Source of the DNA: Phycisphaerales bacterium UBA6054
GTDB taxonomy: Bacteria; Planctomycetota; Phycisphaerae; Phycisphaerales; UBA1924
DNA length: 5,059 nt
Reading direction: 5' to 3'
Assembly: GCA_002429045.1 (NCBI GenBank)
Contig: DIYM01000037.1
Span: 1-5,059 of the forward strand
The position numbers and the translations under genes are program-made. Shown here piece by piece: positions 1 through 5,059 of the stretch (the stretch's first letter is position 1; each line of letters begins with the position of its first letter). The notes below the pieces were generated by a model. That model was not told where the DNA came from and did no database searches. It saw only the letters and a list, made by a program, of their open reading frames with translations.

Positions 1-2
1 GT

Positions 3-344
3 GTGGCGGGCGTGGTGCGTGCATCGCCTGAAGCCGATGATGCCGGCGACGACGGGTTCCTGATCGAGGGCTTTGGCGCGGACCTGTGGTATGACCCCCC
101 CGCTCGCCCCGCCGTGACGCCGACACCGGTGCGTGCGTTTCCCGAGTTGACGCTGCTCGGGATCCGGGCGACGCCGGGAGGCTATGTGGCGCTGCTGAGG
201 GACGAGGGCTCGAACCGGATGGGGCGTGTGCGCTCGGGCGATGAGTTCGGGGGCATCCTGATCGAGTTGATCTCGGAGCGTGGGCTGACGGGCGTGTTCG
301 ATGGCCGGGCCTATGAGCTTGCGCTCGATGGGGGCGGGTCGTGA
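3..344 (+). CDS. GspC/PilP-like secretion or pilus assembly protein, C-terminal part (5' end outside window)
   Basis: The reading frame is open to the left edge. The visible 113 codons contain no signal peptide or membrane helix, so the GTG at 3 is probably internal and the true start lies upstream. Codons 18-47 form an acidic, then Pro-rich, linker (several PP/PT/TP pairs). Codons 48-110 form a small beta-rich domain with the pattern LTLLGI-x-Y-VALL-x-G-x3-SGD-x3-GG-I-x2-LI-x6-G-x-FDGRAYELAL. This is the layout of the GspC homology region and of PilP: a hydrophobic first strand ending in Gly, an 'A-L-L' strand, a Gly-Asp turn before a Gly-containing strand, and a final 'G-x-x-Y-x-L-x-L' strand. 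In those families the domain sits in the periplasm and links the inner-membrane platform to the secretin. The stop codon overlaps the next start (GTGA, 341-344). The family call is an inference from pattern and from the GspL/GspM-like neighbours; that the frame is coding is much more certain. Confidence 0.6.
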   Translation: MAGVVRASPEADDAGDDGFLIEGFGADLWYDPPARPAVTPTPVRAFPELTLLGIRATPGGYVALLRDEGSNRMGRVRSGDEFGGILIELISERGLTGVFDGRAYELALDGGGS

Positions 345-1186
345 CGCGGGTGAGCGTCCCCTGCGAGCGGCTGTACTTTGCCGTTCTCCCGGCGCCGGTT
401 TCGCGCGGCAAGCGGGCCGTCGAGGAACTGCTCCACGGGTTCGCGCCCTGCGTGCCGGAGTGCGTCGACGGGGTGCATTGTGTGTATCGGCGGCTGGGCT
501 CGGGGCGGGTGCTGGCGATCGGGGTGCCCGGGGAGGTGCTCGGCGGCGTGGATGACATGGCGGTCGTGGCGACACCGCAATCCTGGCCGGACCCGATCGC
601 GGACGAGATCGATGGTGTTGAGCCGTCGGAGGTGAACCTGCTGGTGGGCGACGCCGAGCCGGGGGTGGTGCGGGGGGCACGGGCTCGGTGTTGGTGCTGG
701 CTGGCGGTGGTGTACGTGGCGCTGTGCCTTGTGGTCAGCGGCTGGTTGCGTTCTGAGATCGGGGTTTCGCGGGAATCGCTGCGTGCGGCGGGATCGAGCA
801 CCGACGCCTTGCTGATCGACGCGCTCGGGCCGTCGGCGTCCCTGTCGGGGCAGCCGGCGATGGCGTTGATGACGGCCGAGTTGCGGAGCCTGCGGGCGAC
901 GAGGGCTCCGGGCGGGGGGTCGGTATCGCCCGGGCGGGGTGCGGACGTGGCCCTGTCTCGGGTGCTCGCGGCTTGGCCTGGCGGGACGGGTGGCCGTGCG
1001 GAGGCGTTGTCGGTGACCGGGCGTTTCGTCGAGATCACGGTGCTCGTGCCCGGTCTCGGGGAAGCGGAGGTCTTTCTGGACGCGATGCGCGGGCTCGAGG
1101 GGTGTGCGTTGGTGGACGAGTCGGTCCGGCGGGAGTTGGGCGGGGTCCGTGTCTCGCTGCGGTTGAGACGTGAGGGGGCTCGATGA
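341..1186 (+). CDS. Bitopic membrane protein, probable divergent GspL/PilN-like platform component
   Basis: The protein has 281 residues and starts at a GTG that overlaps the preceding stop codon. It has three parts. Residues 1-116 are an N-terminal, predicted cytoplasmic region without recognisable nucleotide-binding motifs. Residues 117-135 are a single membrane helix (WCWLAVVYVALCLVVSGWL) preceded by basic residues R111, R114 and R116, which fits N-in topology. The rest is periplasmic, with a Gly/Ala/Ser-rich middle (about 160-205) and a C-terminal domain (about 206-276). That last domain reads helix (ALSRVLAAW), strand (ALSVTGRFVEITVLV), helix (AEVFLDAMRGL), strand (CALVDESV) and strand (VRVSLRLRR), the order of the ferredoxin-like periplasmic domain of GspL and PilN. 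The cytoplasmic part is far shorter than the roughly 240-residue actin-like domain of classical GspL. Cysteines C8, C37, C41 and C47 cluster there, and C117, C119 and C129 lie in the helix. The next gene overlaps it by ATGA. Topology is well supported; the family name is an inference supported by the GspM-like neighbour. Confidence 0.6.
   Translation: MTRVSVPCERLYFAVLPAPVSRGKRAVEELLHGFAPCVPECVDGVHCVYRRLGSGRVLAIGVPGEVLGGVDDMAVVATPQSWPDPIADEIDGVEPSEVNLLVGDAEPGVVRGARARCWCWLAVVYVALCLVVSGWLRSEIGVSRESLRAAGSSTDALLIDALGPSASLSGQPAMALMTAELRSLRATRAPGGGSVSPGRGADVALSRVLAAWPGGTGGRAEALSVTGRFVEITVLVPGLGEAEVFLDAMRGLEGCALVDESVRRELGGVRVSLRLRREGAR
1172..1175 (+). promoter_or_regulatory. Shine-Dalgarno site for the GspM/PilO-like gene
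   Basis: GAGG, inside the longer GAGGGGG run, lies 7 bases before the ATG at 1183 within the end of the preceding coding region. It supports 1183 as the start in this frame and a translationally coupled junction. Confidence 0.55.
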
Positions 1187-1695
1187 ACCGAGCGGGTGTC
1201 ATCGGCGCGGGGCTGTGTTCCGCTGGAACGCTGCTCGTGATGGTGCATGGTTGGCTTGCGTGGGAGGCGGACCGGGACGCGAGGGACGCGCAGCGCGCCT
1301 GGGACGCTGCCCGTGCGATGTCAGACGAGTTGATGGTGCTCCGGGAGCGTCGGGCCTTGCGGGCGTTGGGGAGGCAGCCCGAGGAGGCCTTTCTCGGTGC
1401 GGTCAATCGGGCGGCGGTCGAGGCCGGGATCGGGCGGGCGATCGCGTCATCGATCCACCGGACCGGGCCCCGGGCCGGTGCGGCTCCCGGCACGATGATC
1501 GAGGACGTTCGGATCGAGCTGAGCGCGATGACGGTCTCGGAGCTCGGCGGGTTGCTGGCGGTGTGGCGGGTTCGCCAGCCCGCGTGGGTGGTGAGCACGG
1601 TCTCGATCCGCAGGCCCGCCCGCTCGCGAGAGGGCGGCGGCGTGTTCGGGGTGAGTGTGACCTTTGTGGCCGAGTATGTTGTGGAGGGATCATGA
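1183..1695 (+). CDS. GspM/PilO-like bitopic membrane protein
   Basis: The protein has 170 residues and starts at an ATG overlapping the previous stop codon (ATGA). Residues 5-27 are one membrane helix (GVIGAGLCSAGTLLVMVHGW core) very near the N-terminus. Residues 28-62 are charged and Ala-rich (EADRDARDAQRAW...) and probably form a short coiled coil. Residues 66-167 resemble the ferredoxin-like periplasmic domain of PilO/GspM: helix (EEAFLGAVNRAAVEAGI), strand (MIEDVRIELSAM), helix (TVSELGGLLAVWRV), strand (AWVVSTVSIRRP), Gly-rich turn, final strand (FGVSVTFVAEYV). In type II secretion and type IV pilus systems this protein pairs with GspL/PilN in the inner-membrane platform, and the same order is seen here. 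It has no enzymatic motif. The length matches GspM (about 160-180 residues). The general class is fairly secure; whether the machine is secretion- or pilus-type cannot be told from this window. Confidence 0.65.
   Translation: MNRAGVIGAGLCSAGTLLVMVHGWLAWEADRDARDAQRAWDAARAMSDELMVLRERRALRALGRQPEEAFLGAVNRAAVEAGIGRAIASSIHRTGPRAGAAPGTMIEDVRIELSAMTVSELGGLLAVWRVRQPAWVVSTVSIRRPARSREGGGVFGVSVTFVAEYVVEGS
1683..1687 (+). promoter_or_regulatory. Shine-Dalgarno site for the TPR lipoprotein gene
   Basis: GGAGG lies 4 bases before the ATG at 1692. This frame stays open far upstream (to about 1170), so this site, the lipoprotein signal that follows and the ATGA overlap with the previous gene together fix the start at 1692. 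Confidence 0.6.
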
Positions 1696-2261
1696 GGTTG
1701 AGGATGTGCTTCGGCGGTGTGCTTGCGCTCTCGGTTTGGGCCGGGTGGCTTGTCGGGTGTGGCGCGGGCCCGGGTCCCGCGTCGCGGCCGGCGGGGTCTT
1801 TGCGGGACACGGGGCGAGCGGGCGAGTTGAACGGTCGTGCCGCCGATCTGATCGTGGGTGATCGGAAGGAGGCGGAGCGGCTCGTGCGGCAGGCGTTGGA
1901 AGCGGACGCGTATCACGGGCCTTCTCACAACAACCTCGGGGTCATCAGGCTCGCGGAGGGTGATCTGTACGAGGCGGCGTTGTCGTTCGAGCGGGCACAC
2001 CAGTTGATGGGCGGGCATCCGGGTCCGTTGGTCAATCTGGGAATCGCCTTGGAGCGTGGCGGGCGGATCGATGAGGCGTTGCGGCAGTATCGGGCGGCGC
2101 TAAGCCGGGCTCCGGACGATCTGAGTGCGCTGCGAGCGATGGTGCGGTGCCAGATCCGTCACGGCAGGGAGGACGATCTCACATCGGCGCGGCTCCGGGT
2201 TGTTGCGGAGCGTTCGACGGACGGGTGGAGGGACTGGGCTGCGGCGCACGCGGCCGAGTGA
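1692..2261 (+). CDS. TPR-containing lipoprotein, possible PilF/PilW-type pilotin
   Basis: The protein has 189 residues. Residues 1-23 form a lipoprotein signal peptide: basic MRLRM, a hydrophobic stretch (CFGGVLALSVWAGWL) and the lipobox L20-V-G-C23, so C23 should become the lipidated first residue. A Gly/Pro/Ala-rich linker (24-40) follows. Three TPRs come next: about 43-76 (degenerate, ending AERLVRQALEADAYHG), 77-110 (SHNNLGVIRLAEGDLYEAAL...) and 111-144 (GPLVNLGIALERGGRIDEAL...), then a partial fourth around 145-172. The 34-residue spacing and the N-LG-x8-G-x3-EAL pattern are typical. It is last in the operon with the GspC-, GspL- and GspM-like genes. TPR lipoproteins of this size (PilF/PilW, TadD) help secretins or pilus parts assemble at the outer membrane, so a pilotin role is plausible, but it rests on context only. 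An unrelated TPR scaffold lipoprotein would look the same. Confidence 0.8.
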   Translation: MRLRMCFGGVLALSVWAGWLVGCGAGPGPASRPAGSLRDTGRAGELNGRAADLIVGDRKEAERLVRQALEADAYHGPSHNNLGVIRLAEGDLYEAALSFERAHQLMGGHPGPLVNLGIALERGGRIDEALRQYRAALSRAPDDLSALRAMVRCQIRHGREDDLTSARLRVVAERSTDGWRDWAAAHAAE

Positions 2262-2315
2262 GGTCCGGGAAACACGGGGGTGCCGGGTCTGCGCACGGCT
2301 GGCGGTGCGGAGCGG

Positions 2316-2350
2316 TGTGCATGGGAACGGGCGTGTGGTATAAGTTGGGT
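2316..2350 (+). promoter_or_regulatory. Extended -10 promoter for the kinase gene, probably giving a leaderless transcript
   Basis: TATAAG (2339-2344) matches the sigma-70 -10 consensus at 5 of 6 positions. It is preceded by TG plus one base (2336-2338), the extended -10 element. A weak -35 match, TGTGCA (2316-2321, 3 of 6), lies exactly 17 bases upstream. If the hexamer occupies -12 to -7, +1 falls on 2351, the A of the kinase ATG. The six bases between hexamer and ATG (TTGGGT) contain no Shine-Dalgarno sequence. TATAAG stands out in this GC-rich gap. The start site is an inference from spacing. Confidence 0.6.
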
Positions 2351-4909
2351 ATGGAGCGGACCGCCCAGGACATCGCGACTGGTGCGCTCACCCTGGAGGG
2401 CTCGGCCCGGGTCGCGTACATCGACAAGCAGTGCGAGAGCGATCCGGCGTTGCGGCGTGCGGTCGATGCGATCCTCTCGATGCAGGATTCGGCGACGCTG
2501 GAGAGCGGGGATGGCTCGGCGTCGGGGCTCGGTCGCGTCGAGTTGCCGTCGCCGCCCGGGCGTGAGGGCATCGAGCCCGGGCGGATGCTGGATGACTTTC
2601 GGATCATCCGGCCGATCGGGAGCGGGGCGATGGGCGTGGTATACCTTGCCGAGCAGCAGAACCCGGTGCGGCGGGTGGCGTTGAAGATCCTGCGGCATGA
2701 GGCGTTGACGGAGGCGCGTGCCGAGCGGTTCCGCTTCGAGACCGAGTCGCTCGCGCGGCTCCGTCACCCTTCGATCGCGACGATCTTCAAGTCCGGCGAT
2801 GTGGAGGTGCTGGGAAGGCGTGTCCCGTTCTTCGCGATGGAGCTGGTCGACGGGGAGAGTCTGGACCGGCACGCGAACTACATCGATCGTGCGGGGCGTG
2901 TGCGGCTGATGGTGTCGGTTTGTGATGCCGTGGCTCACGCGCACGCCCGTGGGATCGTGCATCGGGATCTGAAGCCTGCCAACATCCTGGTGGATTCGGT
3001 GGGCAGACCCCGCGTGCTCGACTTCGGGGTGGCGACGAGTGTCGGCTCCGGGGAAACCAGGCCTGAGTTGGTCGGGACGCTTCCGTACATGAGCCCCGAG
3101 CAGCTCGAGAGGCGTGCCGACATCGGTCCGGCGGCGGATGTGTTCGCGCTCGGGGTCGTTCTCTGCGAGGTGCTCACGGGTCGGAGGCCGTTTTTGACCG
3201 GCGCGAAGACGGTCGAGCAGGTGCGCGACGCGGTGGGTGGCGAGCCCGCGATCGATGGCGGCGTCGGGAGGGAGTTGGGTGCGATCATCCGGCGTGCGAT
3301 CTCGGAGGATCCTGGGGATCGGTACGATGGCGCCGGGGAGCTGCGTGACGATCTGCGGCGGTACGTCGGCAGGAGGCCTGTGGAGGCGTTGGGCGGGGGA
3401 AGGGCGTATGCCGCCCGGAAGCTCGTGAGCCGCAACCGGGGCTTGTCGGGCGTGTCCGCGCTGGCGTTGTTGGTCGCGATCGGCGGGTTCGTGGGCGTGT
3501 CGTATCAGGCGGCGCGGGCGACGAGCGGTTGGCGGGCCGCGGAAGAGCAGGGCCGGCTCACCGAGATGGCGCTCGACGACGCCCGGGCGCAGCAGCGGCG
3601 TGCCGGGACGATCAACCGTTTCATGGTGGGCATGCTGACATCCGCGGATCCGGAGTCAACGCTCGGGGAGGATCTGACCGTGCTCGACATGCTGGACACG
3701 GCGGCGGGGAGTCTCGAGGCGGGGTTCCCCGAACAGCCCGAGGTCGCCGCGGGGATCCGGATGGCGTTCGCGAACACCTACCGGAGTCTCGGGCGGCTGG
3801 ACGATGCGCTGCACCACGCGGAGGAGATGGTCGCGGTGTGCGTAGAAGGGCTCGGACCGGAGCACGAGTTGACCGGCGACGCGAAGCGGACGCTGGCGTT
3901 GGTGCTGTACGACTACGGGCGCTTTGCGCGGGCGAAGGAGCTGCTCGATTCGGTCGAGGGGCTGGTGACCGATCCGGTGGAGCGTGCGAAGCTGAGGAGC
4001 GAGTACGCCCGCGTGGCGCACGGCCAGGGGGACAGCGTGGAAGCGCTGCGCCTGTGGGAGGAGGCGGAGAGCGGCCTGATCGAGCATTTGGGCTCGGATC
4101 ATCTCGAGACGCTGATCGTGCGGCACAACCTGGCGATGGCGTTGAAGGAGTTGGGGCGGCTCGGGGAAGCCCGCGAACAGATGGCGGTGGTGCTCGCGAA
4201 TCGTCGGGTCGTCTTGGGCGAGGACCACCCGCAGACGCTGGTGGCGTTGGACTCGCTGGCCGGCATCATGCAGCAGCAGGGGCGCGAGCGGGAGGCCGCG
4301 GCGATGCAGCGGCGCGCGGTCGAGGCTCGCTCCCGGGTGCTCGGGGAGGGGCACATCTCGACGCTGGTCTCGAAAGGCAATCTCGGCGCGACGCTCATCC
4401 GGCTCGGCGAGCTCGAGGAGGCGGAGCGGCTGACCCGCGCCGCGTTCGAGGGGCACCGCGAGCGGTTCGGCGAGTCGCACGCCCGGACGCTGATCCTCAT
4501 GGGGAACCTGGCGTATCTGCTCGAGGATCTGGGGCAGGTCGGGGACGCGGCGGCGATGTACCGGCGCTCGATCGAGCTCAGGCGGGGCACCGAGGGCACC
4601 GTGAACCCGGAGACTTGGTCGACGATCAACAACCTCGCGATGCTGCTGATGAACAGCGGTGCGCCGGACGAGGCGAGGCCGCTGTTCGAGGAGGTGCTCG
4701 GGTACTGCGATGCGCACCTGCCGGCGGGACACTACTTTACGGCGCTGTTCCGCAACAACTACGCGGAGTGCCTGATCAGGCTGGGTGAGCTGGAGCTTGC
4801 GCGCTTGGCGCTTGACGCGAGCCACCCGGTGATCGAGACGACGTTCGGGCGTGAGCACGATCGGACCCGCAAGAGCCTGGGCAGGTACGAGATGCTCGAC
4901 GGTCGGTGA
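2351..4909 (+). CDS. Transmembrane PknB-like Ser/Thr protein kinase with C-terminal TPR array
   Basis: The protein has 852 residues. Residues 1-50 are a helical N-terminal region (ALTLEGSARVAYIDKQC...DPALRRAVDAIL) common in such kinases. The kinase domain (about 83-339) is complete: Gly-rich loop IGSGAMGVVY (89-98), lysine K112 (VALK), probable helix-C Glu E130, HRDLKPAN (204-211, catalytic D206), DFG (224-226), GTLPYMSPEQ (242-251), D263 and R324. It is therefore an active-type RD kinase using ATP; activation-loop T229, S230, S233, T236 and T243 are candidate autophosphorylation sites. A basic stretch (R356, K357, R361, R363) precedes one membrane helix (about 366-384), giving a cytoplasmic kinase and a periplasmic C-terminus. 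Residues 390-420 are a charged helix. The segment INRFMVGMLTSADP (421-434) is typical of this family. Residues 462-852 are TPRs of the HPxTL...NLA...LG...EA type. The start at 2351 is chosen because of the promoter and lack of a leader; an in-frame ATG at 2321 with GGAG 8 bases upstream would add ten residues. The substrate is unknown. Confidence 0.93.
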   Translation: MERTAQDIATGALTLEGSARVAYIDKQCESDPALRRAVDAILSMQDSATLESGDGSASGLGRVELPSPPGREGIEPGRMLDDFRIIRPIGSGAMGVVYLAEQQNPVRRVALKILRHEALTEARAERFRFETESLARLRHPSIATIFKSGDVEVLGRRVPFFAMELVDGESLDRHANYIDRAGRVRLMVSVCDAVAHAHARGIVHRDLKPANILVDSVGRPRVLDFGVATSVGSGETRPELVGTLPYMSPEQLERRADIGPAADVFALGVVLCEVLTGRRPFLTGAKTVEQVRDAVGGEPAIDGGVGRELGAIIRRAISEDPGDRYDGAGELRDDLRRYVGRRPVEALGGGRAYAARKLVSRNRGLSGVSALALLVAIGGFVGVSYQAARATSGWRAAEEQGRLTEMALDDARAQQRRAGTINRFMVGMLTSADPESTLGEDLTVLDMLDTAAGSLEAGFPEQPEVAAGIRMAFANTYRSLGRLDDALHHAEEMVAVCVEGLGPEHELTGDAKRTLALVLYDYGRFARAKELLDSVEGLVTDPVERAKLRSEYARVAHGQGDSVEALRLWEEAESGLIEHLGSDHLETLIVRHNLAMALKELGRLGEAREQMAVVLANRRVVLGEDHPQTLVALDSLAGIMQQQGREREAAAMQRRAVEARSRVLGEGHISTLVSKGNLGATLIRLGELEEAERLTRAAFEGHRERFGESHARTLILMGNLAYLLEDLGQVGDAAAMYRRSIELRRGTEGTVNPETWSTINNLAMLLMNSGAPDEARPLFEEVLGYCDAHLPAGHYFTALFRNNYAECLIRLGELELARLALDASHPVIETTFGREHDRTRKSLGRYEMLDGR
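3446..3502 (+). other. Sequence encoding the kinase transmembrane helix
   Basis: This encodes residues 366-384 of the kinase (SGVSALALLVAIGGFVGVS), 19 uncharged residues following a basic segment and followed by a polar helix. It divides the cytoplasmic kinase domain from the exported TPR array. It is the only membrane-spanning stretch in the protein. Confidence 0.85.
3734..4906 (+). repeat. Tandem 42-residue TPR units in the kinase (126-nt periodicity at protein level)
   Basis: An anchor position (normally H in H-x-x-T, before a helix containing NLA or similar) falls at kinase residues 462 (Q), 504, 584, 626, 668, 710, 752 (N), 794 and 836. Every interval is 42 residues except 504 to 584, which is 80 and holds two units (42 plus 38), one without the H-x-x-T turn. 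Between anchors the pattern is x-T-L-x5-NLA-x2-L-x2-LG-x3-EA-x12-R-x2-LGE. The last unit is cut short by the C-terminus. The units are diverged at DNA level, so this is an old protein repeat and not a recent DNA expansion. Confidence 0.85.
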
Positions 4910-4913
4910 GTGT

Positions 4914-5059
4914 TCAGGCTGGGTCGGTCGCGATGATCTCGACCGACGCGATCGATGCGTCGTCCTCGATCGGGGCTCCCGCGGCGTGGGCGTTGAGTGC
5001 TGCGGCGGTGCGGCGGGCGTCGGCGTCGCAGTCGGGGCTGGAAACGAGGGCGGCGGCGA
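4914..5059 (-). CDS. C-terminal end of a convergent gene, function uncertain (possibly PP2C/SpoIIE-like phosphatase)
   Basis: Read on the minus strand, 47 codons enter from the right edge and end at TGA (complement of TCA, 4914-4916). Of these, 41 end in G or C and 33 in C, strong evidence for a real GC-rich gene and not chance. The residues include ALVSSPDCDADARRTAAAL, then NAHAAGAPIEDDAS and a closing hydrophobic strand IASVEIIATDPA. An Ala-rich helix, then G-x3-E-DDAS and a V/I-rich strand is how many PP2C- and SpoIIE-type Ser/Thr phosphatases end (D-D/N-x-T/S followed by V-V-V). The match is short and the domain's other metal-binding motifs lie outside the window, so this is only a suggestion. 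The gene converges on the kinase gene with 4 bases between stop codons and no visible terminator. Confidence 0.6.
   Translation of the reverse strand, partial: AAALVSSPDCDADARRTAAALNAHAAGAPIEDDASIASVEIIATDPA

Noticed and set aside
1170..1691. Upstream extension of the TPR lipoprotein frame
   Set aside because: It would overlap the whole GspM-like gene and bury the lipoprotein signal peptide internally. The SD site, lipobox and ATGA overlap favour 1692.
1035..2018. Long minus-strand open frame opposite the GspL-, GspM-like and lipoprotein genes
   Set aside because: The translation is Pro/Arg/Thr-rich and low in complexity with no domain pattern. It spans three well-supported plus-strand genes and is a GC-rich shadow.
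2292..2309. Possible hairpin (CGCAC / GTGCG) between lipoprotein and kinase genes as a terminator
   Set aside because: The stem is only five pairs with an eight-base loop and no T-tract follows, so it is not convincing as an intrinsic terminator.
2147..2350. Upstream extension of the kinase frame to 2147
   Set aside because: It overlaps the lipoprotein gene, and the added residues are Gly/Arg/Cys-rich with no family similarity. Only the short extension to 2321 remains a real alternative.
3529..4788. 419-codon plus-strand frame inside the kinase gene
   Set aside because: The translation is almost entirely Gly/Ala/Arg, typical of an out-of-frame reading of GC-rich DNA.
3656..4858. 400-codon minus-strand open frame opposite the kinase TPR region
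   Set aside because: Its repetitive Arg/Gln/Leu-rich translation mirrors the 126-nt TPR periodicity on the other strand. The plus-strand frame has clear conserved repeats.
4910..4913. Shared bidirectional terminator between the convergent genes
   Set aside because: Only four bases separate the stop codons, and no inverted repeat with a T-run was found at the gene ends.

Overview
The window is GC-rich (clearly above 60%) and densely coding. It carries five plus-strand genes and the 3' end of one minus-strand gene. Three things suggest a planctomycete, probably of the Phycisphaerae type: the architecture of the large Ser/Thr kinase (short N-terminal helical region, PknB-like kinase, one membrane helix, long array of 42-residue TPRs), the divergent type II secretion/type IV pilus-like genes, and the GC-rich codon use. 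Myxobacteria and other GC-rich phyla encode similar kinases, so the assignment is an inference, not a result.

Left part (1-2261): a tightly packed operon whose upstream end lies outside the window. It encodes the C-terminal end of a GspC/PilP-like protein, a bitopic GspL/PilN-like protein, a bitopic GspM/PilO-like protein and a TPR lipoprotein. All three junctions are 4-base stop/start overlaps (GTGA, ATGA, ATGA), which implies translational coupling. Together these look like the inner-membrane platform of a secretion or pseudopilus machine, plus an outer-membrane lipoprotein that could serve as a PilF/PilW-type pilotin. Sequence similarity is weak, so these calls rest mainly on size, topology, fold-like patterns and gene order.

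Middle (2262-2350): an 89-base gap with no convincing terminator. It holds a good extended -10 promoter (TG-N-TATAAG) spaced so that transcription should begin on the A of the kinase ATG, i.e. a probable leaderless mRNA.

Right part (2351-4909): a complete 852-residue transmembrane Ser/Thr kinase with all catalytic motifs and a C-terminal TPR array in strict 42-residue register. The kinase domain should be cytoplasmic and the TPR array periplasmic.

Far right (4914-5059): the last 47 codons of a convergent minus-strand gene whose stop codon is 4 bases from the kinase stop codon. Its C-terminus (G..-DDAS-..VEI) weakly resembles the end of PP2C/SpoIIE-type phosphatases, so a kinase/phosphatase neighbourhood is possible but unproven. 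No RNA genes, mobile elements, CRISPR arrays or attachment sites were seen.
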